Source: Thermoguttaceae bacterium
Lineage (GTDB): Bacteria; Planctomycetota; Planctomycetia; Pirellulales; Thermoguttaceae
DNA length: 64,000 bases
Reading direction: 5' to 3'
Assembly (NCBI GenBank): GCA_017447865.1
Contig: JAFSMO010000074.1
Location: forward strand, 248,001-312,000
A program made the translations under genes and the position numbers. The notes below the pieces were generated by a model that was given only the letters and a program-made list of their open reading frames with translations, was not told the DNA's origin and ran no database searches. This document shows positions 10,219 to 18,600 of the stretch, piece after piece (position 1 is the first letter of the stretch; each line of letters opens with the position of its first letter).

Positions 10219-11013
10219 ATGCCCACTCCCGACCTTTTGAAGTACCCGCGCACGCCGCATTTGGAAGGTTCCCGCCTCCAGGAAGGGGATGAGGACCTCG
10301 CCCAGATCCCGTTTGCCGAGATTGCGGGGAAGTACCTCGTCGTGGAGGAAAAGTGCGACGGCGCGAACTCGGCGATCTCCTTCGGCGAGGACGGGAAAAT
10401 GTACCTGCAAAGCCGCGGGCACTACCTGACCGGCGGGGCGCGCGAGAAGCACTACAATTTCATGAAGCAGTGGGCCGAGATCCACCGCGCCGATTTTTAC
10501 GACGTGCTCGGGAGCCGCTACGTCATGTACGGCGAGTGGATGTACGCGAAGCACTCCATTTTTTACGACGCGCTCCCGCATTACTTCCTCGAGTTTGACG
10601 TTTACGACCGGGAGCAGGGGATTTTCCTCGATACGGACTCGCGCCATGAACTGCTTTCACTTCTCCCCGTCGTTTCCGTGCCGGTTTTGAAGCGGGGGAC
10701 GTTCAGTAAATTGGACGAACTCAAGGCGTTGATCGGCCAGTCGAATTACATCCGGGACGGTTTCCGGGACCGGCTGCGTGAGTACTGCGAAAAAGCGGGC
10801 CTCGATGCGTACCAGATCCTCGGCGAAACGGACGAACGACCCATCATGGAGGGGCTTTACATCAAAATCGAGGAGGGTGGGCAGATCGTCGGAAGGCTCA
10901 AGTACGTGCGGGCGTCTTTCCTCCAGACCGCCCTGACCTCGCAGTCGCACTGGCTCGAGCGGCCGATCATTCCGAATCAGCTCACGTGCGACATTAATGA
11001 CCTTTTTACGTAG
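10219..11013 (+). CDS. ATP-dependent RNA ligase (Rnl2-like family)
   Basis: Nucleotidyltransferase-fold RNA ligase of 264 residues. Motif I is 'EEKCDGAN' with K45 as the predicted AMP-accepting lysine; 'LQSRGHYL' (RxDxG-like region), 'YGEWMYA' (motif III region), 'EGLYIKIE' (IV) and 'GRLKYVR' (V) follow in order. Such enzymes seal 3'-OH/5'-PO4 RNA ends via ligase-adenylate. It lacks an obvious C-terminal domain and is shorter than T4 Rnl2. It sits between a methyltransferase (1-nt gap) and the HD-Pnk end-healing gene (6-nt gap), so end preparation and sealing are encoded together. The family assignment is firm; RNA rather than DNA as substrate is inferred from family and context. Confidence 0.88.
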   Translation: MPTPDLLKYPRTPHLEGSRLQEGDEDLAQIPFAEIAGKYLVVEEKCDGANSAISFGEDGKMYLQSRGHYLTGGAREKHYNFMKQWAEIHRADFYDVLGSRYVMYGEWMYAKHSIFYDALPHYFLEFDVYDREQGIFLDTDSRHELLSLLPVVSVPVLKRGTFSKLDELKALIGQSNYIRDGFRDRLREYCEKAGLDAYQILGETDERPIMEGLYIKIEEGGQIVGRLKYVRASFLQTALTSQSHWLERPIIPNQLTCDINDLFT

Positions 11014-11019
11014 AAAACC

Positions 11020-12186
11020 ATGCGCCTTCACGATTTTTTCCCCATCCCCGACGCGCCGGACTGGCAAATCGACTGGCCCCGGCTGAAAAGCACGGTTTTT
11101 GCGCCGTGGTTTGAGAGGATGAGCCGCACGCCGCAAGATCCCGACTGGCACGGCGAAGGTGACGTTTGGGCGCACACGCAAATGGTCTGCGAGGCGCTCG
11201 TCGGCCTGGACGCGTGGCGGGAACTGGCCCCGGAACGGCGGGAGATCGTGTTCGTGGCGGCCCTCCTGCACGACGTGGGGAAGACCGTCTGCACGACGAT
11301 CGATCCGGACGGGCGCATCGTTTCGCGCGGCCACAGCCGGCACGGCGTCGAAATCGTGCGGGACGTTTTTTGGCGGGATTTGGGGCTGAGCGGCTCCCCG
11401 GAAGCCCAGCGCCTGCGCGAGGCGGTCTGTTCGCTCATTCATTTCCATTCCGTCCCCCAGCACGTTCTGGACGCGGAAAACCCGACCGAGCTGGTCGTCC
11501 GCAGCGCGTCGGACGGGGGTTTGGTCCCGGTTTTTACGAATCGGCTCCTTTCGATCCTTTCGGAAGCCGACCTGCGCGGCCGCGTCGCGAGTGACGTTGG
11601 GCGGACGGTGGACCTCGTGCAGTTTTTTCGGGAAGAGGCCGAAGAAAACGCGTGCCTCGACGCGCCGTTTCCATTTGCGTCCGCGTTCAGTCGATTCGCG
11701 TGGTTCCAGGGCCGAACCGCCCGGCCGGAAATCGATCTTTTCGACGATTCCTGGGGCGAAGTCGTGCTTCTTGCCGGGCTTCCTGGTACGGGGAAGGACT
11801 TTTACGCGGCGGAAAAACTCTCGGGCCTTCCCATGATTTCGCTCGATGATTTACGGGTGAAAATGAAAATCGACCCGGAGGATGACCAGGCGCCGGTCAT
11901 TTCCGCCGCAAAGGAGCAGGCGAAAGCGTTTTTGCGCGCCCACGAGCCGTTCGTCTGGAACGCGACCAACCTCTCCCAGACGATCCGCGGGCCGTTGGTC
12001 CAGCTTTTCAGTAATTACGGAGCGTCCGTGCGGATCTGCTTCCTGGAGACGGAATGGAACGAAATGCTCCGCCGGAACCAGTCGCGGGACCGGGTCGTTC
12101 CTCAGTCAGCGTACAATAGATTAATGCGGAATTTCGAGCCGCCGAGTATTCGTGAAGCGCATCAAGTCGAGTGGCTATGCAGGTGA
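11020..12186 (+). CDS. HD-Pnk: HD phosphoesterase fused to polynucleotide kinase
   Basis: A two-domain end-healing protein of 388 residues. N-terminal HD domain: H52, HD pair at 84-85 in 'LLHDVGK', further His at 105/108/141 and D184 in 'SEADLRG'. C-terminal P-loop kinase: Walker A 'GLPGTGKD' (253-260), 'DDLR' (276-279), and the Arg-rich lid 'RRNQSRDR' (351-358) as in T4 Pnkp-like kinases. This matches the HD-Pnk family characterised from Runella, in which the HD part removes 2',3'-cyclic or 3'-phosphates and the kinase phosphorylates 5'-OH ends. Together with the ligase just upstream it would form a complete healing-and-sealing pathway. The next gene begins 3 bases after its stop. Confidence 0.88.
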   Translation: MRLHDFFPIPDAPDWQIDWPRLKSTVFAPWFERMSRTPQDPDWHGEGDVWAHTQMVCEALVGLDAWRELAPERREIVFVAALLHDVGKTVCTTIDPDGRIVSRGHSRHGVEIVRDVFWRDLGLSGSPEAQRLREAVCSLIHFHSVPQHVLDAENPTELVVRSASDGGLVPVFTNRLLSILSEADLRGRVASDVGRTVDLVQFFREEAEENACLDAPFPFASAFSRFAWFQGRTARPEIDLFDDSWGEVVLLAGLPGTGKDFYAAEKLSGLPMISLDDLRVKMKIDPEDDQAPVISAAKEQAKAFLRAHEPFVWNATNLSQTIRGPLVQLFSNYGASVRICFLETEWNEMLRRNQSRDRVVPQSAYNRLMRNFEPPSIREAHQVEWLCR

Positions 12187-12189
12187 TTT

Positions 12190-13197
12190 ATGGATAAAAA
12201 AGACCGAAAAAAGACTGAAATCCTTCGGGTCCTCAAAGAGGAGGGGAAAATTCTGACCTCGTCGCAGATCGTGGAGATCTTGCAGAACGCCGGCGTCCAT
12301 TACAGCGACCGGGCCGTGCGGATGTACTTGCAGATCCTCGACGAGCAGGGGCTGACGGAGCCGCACGGACGAAAGGGCCGCGCCATCACCAGCGCCGGGC
12401 TGCGAGAACTGGAAGGGTCGAATCCCGTGACCCACCTCGCGTACCTTTCGGCCAAGATCGACATCATGACGTACCGCATGACGTTTGACCTCCCGACCTG
12501 TTCCGGGGCCGTCATCGTGAACATGACGCTCCTGCCGATCGCGGACTTTTACGAGTGCATCGACGACGTGTGCGAAGTCTTCCGCCAGGGCTACGCGATG
12601 GGCGAGCTGGTCTCGCTCCTGAGGCCCGGCATGAGCTGGAACGGTACGGTCATCCCGGCGGGGCACTGCGGCTTCTGTACGGTCTGCTCCGTCACGTTCA
12701 ACGGCGTTCTGCTGAAGCACGGGATCCCCATGACCTCGCGCTTCAGCGGCCTGCTGGAAACGAAGAACGGGAAGCCGTCCCGATTCACGGAGATCATCAA
12801 CTATAACGCGACGACGGTGGACCCGCTGGCGATCTTCATCCGGGCGGGAATGACGAACTACCGGGACGCGCTGCGGACCGGGAACGGCCTGATCGGCGCC
12901 GCGTTCCGGGAATTGCCGGACGAAAGCCGGCCGCGGGTGGAGGGGATCATCGAGCGCATGAAGAAAATCGGCCTGGGCGGGTTCCTCAAGTTTGGCCTTC
13001 CGAACCAGTCCATCCTCGGGATCCCCGTCAGCGACGGCTACCTAGGCGCGATCGTCGTGGGCGGGCTGAACCCGATCGCGGTGCTGGTCGAAGCGGGCAA
13101 GAAAGTCTTCCAGTCGTGGGCAATCTCCGGCCTGATGGACTACCACCGGCTCTTCCACTACACGGAACTGAAATCCCGGCTTAAAGATTTGATGTAA
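12190..13197 (+). CDS. NrpR-like DUF128 transcriptional regulator
   Basis: A 335-residue regulator with an N-terminal winged helix of the HTH_12 type (about residues 8-68, 'ILRVLKEEGKILTSSQIVEIL' type helices) and one DUF128/NRD sensor domain (about 85-325, with 'GLLETKNGKPSRFTEIINYNATTVDP' and 'GIPVSDGYLGAIVVGGLNPIAVLVEAG' stretches). In methanogens, NrpR represses nitrogen genes and is released by 2-oxoglutarate. This version has one sensor domain rather than two. It overlaps nothing but starts 3 nt after HD-Pnk, so it is probably co-translated with the RNA-repair genes, while gdhA lies just beyond the cassette. Its target could be either; no GGAA-N6-TTCC operator of the methanogen type was found near gdhA. 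Confidence 0.85.
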   Translation: MDKKDRKKTEILRVLKEEGKILTSSQIVEILQNAGVHYSDRAVRMYLQILDEQGLTEPHGRKGRAITSAGLRELEGSNPVTHLAYLSAKIDIMTYRMTFDLPTCSGAVIVNMTLLPIADFYECIDDVCEVFRQGYAMGELVSLLRPGMSWNGTVIPAGHCGFCTVCSVTFNGVLLKHGIPMTSRFSGLLETKNGKPSRFTEIINYNATTVDPLAIFIRAGMTNYRDALRTGNGLIGAAFRELPDESRPRVEGIIERMKKIGLGGFLKFGLPNQSILGIPVSDGYLGAIVVGGLNPIAVLVEAGKKVFQSWAISGLMDYHRLFHYTELKSRLKDLM

Positions 13198-13212
13198 GAA
13201 AGCCCGTTTTGC

Positions 13213-15234
13213 TCACGTCTCGCGGATCACGGGGAGCGTGATGATGAACCGGCATCCGTGCGGCGTGCGCTGCTCAACGTGGATCGTTCCGCCGTGCTCC
13301 CGGACGATCTTGCGGCAAACCGGCAGTCCGAGGCCCGTCCCGCGGTTTCCTTTCGTGGATTCAAACGGGCGGAAGATCACGGCCGCCTGCTCTTTCGTCA
13401 GGCCCGGGCCAGTATCCTTCACCAGGATCCGAATCACGCTTTTTCTCGCGTCGTATTGGGTCAAAACGTCGATCTGGCCGCACGGCTGCGTCAGGCTGCT
13501 TCCTGTTTCGTTTCCGGAGTCGATCAGGGTCCCTTCGTCTTTGCCGCTCTCGTCGAAAATGTGACTCCCGTCGGAAAAAATCGATTCCGGCTCATCGTAA
13601 CGGACGGTTTGGGCAAGATCGACGTTTGAACTTTTCCCTTCTTTTGCCTGTTCTTCTCCCATCTCCTCGGCCACCGCGTCGATGGCGTTCGTGACGAGAT
13701 TCAAAACCGCATGGTTGATCGCCTCGGGATCAAAAAGCGAGTCGGGGACTTTTTCATCCGGCTGCCAGACCAGAACCACGTTGGCTTGCGCGGCACGGTC
13801 CCGCATCAGGTCTACGACTTCCTGAACGACGCGGTTGATGTTTTCCAGCACGAGTTCCGGCTTTCGTTCCTTGCTGAACGTCAGCATGTCGAGGATGAGC
13901 GCGGAAATTCGATTCTGGTTCCGCTCGACGATTTTCCAGCCCTTCGAGATGAAGGTTTCTTTGTGCATTTCCAGGCCGGTCTGGATGAGGTAGCTGCCGC
14001 CCTGGATCCCCTGCAGAATGTTTTTGATGTGGTGCGAGAGCGTGGCCACGGTCTGCCCGATCGCCGCCAGACGCTCGGCTTGAAGCATTCCGCGGTAGTA
14101 CCGCGTGTCCTCGACCGCGATGGCCGTGTGGTGGGCGATCGTGATCATGAGCTTCAAATATTCTTCGCCGAAACGGTGCGAATCCTGCGTAACGCCATCC
14201 GACTGCGAGAAAGTATCGAGGTAAATCGCGCCGACGATCCCGTAGCGGCCCTGAAGCGGAACGCAAATCGCCTCATGGATCCCGACCGAAAGGACACTCG
14301 CGGCGTCGTCCCAGCGTTCGTCGTCCTGTGCGTTGCTCGTCCAGACCCCTTCCTGATGTTCGAGCACGTAGTCAAGAATCGATTTGCTGATGATGAAACG
14401 CTGATCCCTGAATTCGTCGCGGACTTTCTTCGCCTGGGGGATCAGGCGGTTCGACGAACTGTCGAAGAGAAGGATGCAGCCGCGGTCCGCATCGACCCAC
14501 TGGAAAATCAGGTCCAGAAGCTCGGCCGTCAGACGGTCAATGTCCGTGCAGCGGCTCAGCGAAAGCGTCATTTCGTAAAGAAGATGCAGGAATCCCTGTG
14601 CGCGGGTCGCCCACGAGCCCTCCGTCTTTAGTTTCTCGGTTCGCTCGGGCGAGAGCAGTTTTTCGCCTTCGGTGTGGGGAATCGTCCGAAGGATCCGGTC
14701 CTGATCCTCGGCGGAACCGACCGTCACATCGAGCGAATCCGATTCTGAATCCTGAATGGGGGCAAATCCCGGGTCAAAAAATCCTGCGGCGGCACGCGGA
14801 CCGAGCAGCGAGCCCGGACTGGCCGAGGAATCCTGAGCCACCGAATCCTCTGGCATCGTGTCGGAACTTACGGGCGTATCGTTCGAAAGGTCCGGCTTTT
14901 CTTCTTTGTAAACTTTTTCGAGGTCCAACGCCATGAGCGTTCCGCCGATCTGAACGCGGTCGCCCACGTGAAGCTGGATCTGCTGGACCTGCTGGCCATT
15001 TACAAACGTTCCGTTCGTGCTGCGAAGGTCCTCCAGAAAAACGTTAGGGACCGCAGACGGATTTTCCTCGGAACGTTCCAGACGCAAAACAAGATGCCGG
15101 CGCGAAACCTCAGAATCCTGGAGGTAGATCTGGCAGTTGTTTTCGCGCCCCACGATGTATTCTCCCTCCGTCAGTTTTACCTGCCGCAAAGGATTGGACT
15201 GTTCGTAAATGTTCAGGACCAGTTGGGAAAACAT
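13213..15234 (-). CDS. FHA-GAF sensor histidine kinase
   Basis: Soluble sensor kinase of 673 residues. An N-terminal FHA domain (about 20-105: 'YIVGRENNCQIYLQD', 'SRRHLVL', 'RSTNGTFVNG') should bind phosphothreonine proteins. A linker rich in Ser/Asp follows, then a GAF domain (about 215-385). The phosphoacceptor His is in 'TLSHHIKNILQG' (about 405), followed by N box 'NLVTNAIDAV', G1 'VKDTGPGL' and G2 'GTGLGLPVCRKIV'. There is a 60-residue insertion between N and G1 boxes containing acidic sequence. No membrane segment or neighbouring response regulator is seen. It converges with the NrpR gene, 15 bp away, without a visible terminator. Confidence 0.92.
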   Translation of the reverse strand: MFSQLVLNIYEQSNPLRQVKLTEGEYIVGRENNCQIYLQDSEVSRRHLVLRLERSEENPSAVPNVFLEDLRSTNGTFVNGQQVQQIQLHVGDRVQIGGTLMALDLEKVYKEEKPDLSNDTPVSSDTMPEDSVAQDSSASPGSLLGPRAAAGFFDPGFAPIQDSESDSLDVTVGSAEDQDRILRTIPHTEGEKLLSPERTEKLKTEGSWATRAQGFLHLLYEMTLSLSRCTDIDRLTAELLDLIFQWVDADRGCILLFDSSSNRLIPQAKKVRDEFRDQRFIISKSILDYVLEHQEGVWTSNAQDDERWDDAASVLSVGIHEAICVPLQGRYGIVGAIYLDTFSQSDGVTQDSHRFGEEYLKLMITIAHHTAIAVEDTRYYRGMLQAERLAAIGQTVATLSHHIKNILQGIQGGSYLIQTGLEMHKETFISKGWKIVERNQNRISALILDMLTFSKERKPELVLENINRVVQEVVDLMRDRAAQANVVLVWQPDEKVPDSLFDPEAINHAVLNLVTNAIDAVAEEMGEEQAKEGKSSNVDLAQTVRYDEPESIFSDGSHIFDESGKDEGTLIDSGNETGSSLTQPCGQIDVLTQYDARKSVIRILVKDTGPGLTKEQAAVIFRPFESTKGNRGTGLGLPVCRKIVREHGGTIHVEQRTPHGCRFIITLPVIRET

Positions 15235-15436
15235 TTTAAAATCACTGAAAAGTTTAGCGAGTCAGAGGGGTAAATGCCCTGTAACTGCTTCTGAATGAAA
15301 AGCGAAAGAGAAGATTTCATCTAAGGGATTCCCGGAATTCCTTTTGCAATCCCCTTAATAATACCCAATTTTTCCAAAAATTCAAGGGTCCCGGGGAAAA
15401 GTTTTGGGATTTTTTCAGATTTTTCAAAAATTGGAC

Positions 15437-15465
15437 TTGACTTTCGGGGCTGAAAACACTATAGT
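15437..15465 (+). promoter_or_regulatory. Strong orphan promoter
   Basis: TTGACT (15437-15442), a 17-bp spacer and TATAGT (15460-15465), facing right. No coding region of the plus strand follows before 20 kb; instead a terminator lies 110 bp downstream. A perfect AAGTGAC-A7-GTCACTT palindrome (15477-15497) begins at about the expected transcription start. Confidence 0.7.
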
Positions 15466-15471
15466 TCGTAT

Positions 15472-15577
15472 AATTCAAGTGACAAAAAAAGTCACTTTAC
15501 TTTCCGTCCAATCGCTCCCGGTATAGCCACCGAATCCATTGCCCCCCTGGGATTTCGCTATCCGGGAGATTTTTTTA
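15472..15577 (+). ncRNA. Candidate small RNA
   Basis: Predicted transcript of about 105 nt between the orphan promoter (15437-15465) and an intrinsic terminator. It would begin with the AAGTGAC-A7-GTCACTT hairpin, continue with a short unpaired CU-rich linker, and end with a long stem: CTCCCGG/ATAGC (15515-15527, one bulged T) pairs with GCTAT/CCGGGAG (15557-15568), with an inner AATCC/GGATT helix and a C-rich loop (about 15538-15549), followed by seven T. I found no match to SRP RNA, 6S or tmRNA signatures. The class is therefore unknown. The rest of this 429-bp gap (15235-15663) has no gene. Confidence 0.5.
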
Positions 15578-15600
15578 TTAAGGCCCTGGAGTCCACCTTT

Positions 15601-15633
15601 AAAAAAAGAAGGGGCCGCTTCTTTCCGGCCCCT
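15601..15633 (-). terminator. Intrinsic terminator of the PEP-CTERM gene
   Basis: On the minus strand AGGGGCCG (15626-15633) pairs with CGGCCCCT (15610-15617), loop 8 nt, followed by TTCTTTTTTT. It lies 31 bp after the stop of the 1327-residue gene. Confidence 0.8.
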
Positions 15634-15663
15634 ACGTTCAAAAACTCCTCAAAAACTCTCAGG

Positions 15664-18600
15664 TCAATTCTTCCCTTGCTTCCTGCGGCGCAGGAACGGC
15701 AGACCGAGCAGAAGCAGAAGCCACGCCGACGGTTCCGGCACGCCGCTGTAACTGCTTTCCGCCAGCAGTGCGAACGAAAGCCCGTTCTGGACCAGCGTGA
15801 AGTAATTGCTCAGGTTCGCGTCGCTTGCTAGCGCGTTGGAGATTTTCGTCGTGAAAAGCGCATTCTCGTTTTCGAGGTCCACCAGCGGAAGCCTCAAGCC
15901 CTCCTCGATGTTCGCCAGGAAATCTTGATCATAACTAAAAGCTACGTTCGAGGACGAATCCAGAGTGATCGTCGGAACGGAAAGACGACCGGTGCTGAGC
16001 GGGTCGTTCGAAAGCATAAACTGAAGCGTGGAGTTGGGATTCAGCGTCAGGCTGCTCGTGATTTCCTGCCCGGCGTTGGCGATGGTGAGCGTCGCGCCGT
16101 CGGCGACCGTCACGTTCTTGGCCGAGGAAAGGCCGTTCTTGCGCGCCAGAACCAGTTCGCCGTCGGAAACGGTCAGGTTCGTGACGTAATTGTCGATGTT
16201 AGAGGCGTTTTTCGTCGATTCGCCCCAAACCCACGTTCCGTCGCCGACTTTCTCAACGTTCAGGACGGAAGTGCCCGCCTGATTCACGGCTTTGTCCGCG
16301 AACGCGCCGGTGAACGTCGAGGTTTCGCCTGCCGGAACTTTGTCGCCGACCTGGATCGTAAAGGTTCCGGTGCGGCCATCCACGCCCGTCATCACCAGGC
16401 CGTCGCCGCAAATGTCGCCTAACTGTGCCTTGAGGCCGGGCCGAGCGAGGTAAATGCCGCTGAAGGCGTCGTCCGGAGTGTTCAGGTTCATCGTGATGTC
16501 GGTGTAGTCGGAATTAATGATGGCGCCGTTTTCTTTCTCAAGCCCGAACGAAACGATCGAGTAGCCCTCCACGTTGATGGTCCCATGGAAGTCCTTCGCA
16601 AAGCCGGGATTGATGGAATCCAGATTGCCGCCCATGTTGATTCCGCTCATGATTTGTCCCTGATACGCGGCATGGGAGAATGTGATCTCCACGTCATCGG
16701 CCCCCTCTGCGTTTTTGAGGGAATCAATAAATGAAGTGGAATTATAGTTGACCACTCCGCCGTTATCGGTGACTTCCATATTCAAATGATGGTTGGAAGC
16801 GGTAAAGGCCCCTCCGTCAAAAACAAGTGAAAGCGTCCCTTGGTCGATCGAGGTAATTCCTTCTTTGAGCGTGGCTTTCGTGATCGCGTTTCCAGTGCCG
16901 CCAAGATACAAAGTCTTCTCGCCGGTTTTAATGAATGATCCCGTGGCTTTTCCCTTGAAGGAGGTATCGGCATCTGTGCAGATGGTCGCCCCGTCCGTAG
17001 TAAGCGTAGCGGTGATTGGATTTTCCCCGCCTACGGTATGCGACCTCTGGAACTGAACGGTCGTGCCATTAGCCAGGTCGAACGATTCGGCGTTGGTCAG
17101 CGGAACGTTCTCGCCGAAAATGACCTTTCCCTGATCAATGTCCCACTTTTTCAGCGTGTTGTTGCCGCTGATGAAGTTAATGGTCCCGCCTTTGACGGTC
17201 ACGCCTGTTCCCGCGACACTTTGGTTGATTACCAAATCGCTTGCCAGACTGACCAGTTGGCTTCCCTCTTCGAAGGTGAGCGCAGCAGAGCAGCCGCCCG
17301 TGCGGTCGGCGGTAAATTCCAGCGTTCCGCCCTCATTGACCGTAATGGGGAATAAACGCAGGTAAGTGTTATTCCCAACGACGACCGTCGCGCCGTCATT
17401 GATCGTCGTGGTGGTCCCGGCATCGGTGGCGAAACCGTTCTTCAGGTAGAATCTCCCGCCGTCGAAAACGGCCGCGCCTTTGAGGTTGCCGCTCAGCGTG
17501 ATCGTCTTGTCCGGGTTCAGGTTCTTGACTTTCCCGCCGGTGAAGTTGAAGTTCGCGCCGGTGGTTGAGTCGGACGCAAACGCAAAGGTTACTTGCGCGC
17601 CTTCGGCGATCGTCACGGTGGTCCTGACGCTGGACACTTGCGGGCTTGCCTGATTGACGTTGGTGGGGAGCATATTATTTTCGAGGGTCCCGGTTCCTGT
17701 GCCTTTCGCGCCTTCGTCGTAGATCATATCATCCGTGCCGTACGTGTAATCCAGGTCGCCGAACTGAAGCGTTCCTTCGTTGACGTTCACCGTACGGAAG
17801 AGGTTCGCGCCGTGCCCGCCTCTGCCGGAGAGGATCCAGGTGCCTGCGCCGAGTTTCGTTACATCATACGCCCCTGCGCCTCCATTTCGGGTGAACGAGC
17901 CGTGGAAGACGGCCGTGTCCGAGGCTTCCGTCAGCGCTGCGCCGACCTGGATCGTACGGTCCACGCCGTCAACACGCAACCGGCCGTTCCCCGTAATGGA
18001 GCCGAAATTGACCGTGCTGCCGGACCGGAGCAGAATGCCCGAGTCGGCGGTGCCGGTGTGAAGGTCGAACGTGGCGTATTCGCTGCCCGTGCCGTTCCCG
18101 TCAATGACGAGCCAGTCGCGGCTGCTTTCGTTGTGGATGCTATCGCCGATATGGACCGTGCCTTTGAAGTCCTTCAGGAAGTCAGCGACGAGCGTGGCCT
18201 TGCTTGTGTTGCTCTTCCCTTTGTTTCCGTGGACGTGGATCGTGCCGTAACCCGCCGCGGTGCTCGAAACATTGCCGCCGATCCGAATGTCGGCCACCGC
18301 ATCGCCGGCGGTGCCGGTCGAAGTCGAAAGATCCAGCACGCCGTCCGCTGCGGTGAACGTGATCGGGTTGCTGTAGGTTTTCCCGGCCGGGAGCTGGATC
18401 GTGCCGGAACCGATCGTGATGGCGGCGTCCGACGCCACATTCGCGGTGGTGTCGAGGATCAGCGTGCCTGCCGCAGCGGTGTAAGACGTAATATTATTCG
18501 TGCCGCCGGTGATCTTCACGTTTCCGCCGCCCGCGACCAGCGAGCCGGTCAGAACGCCGGAAAGCGCGATCGTCGAGTTGGGGTTTACGTTGGAGATCGT

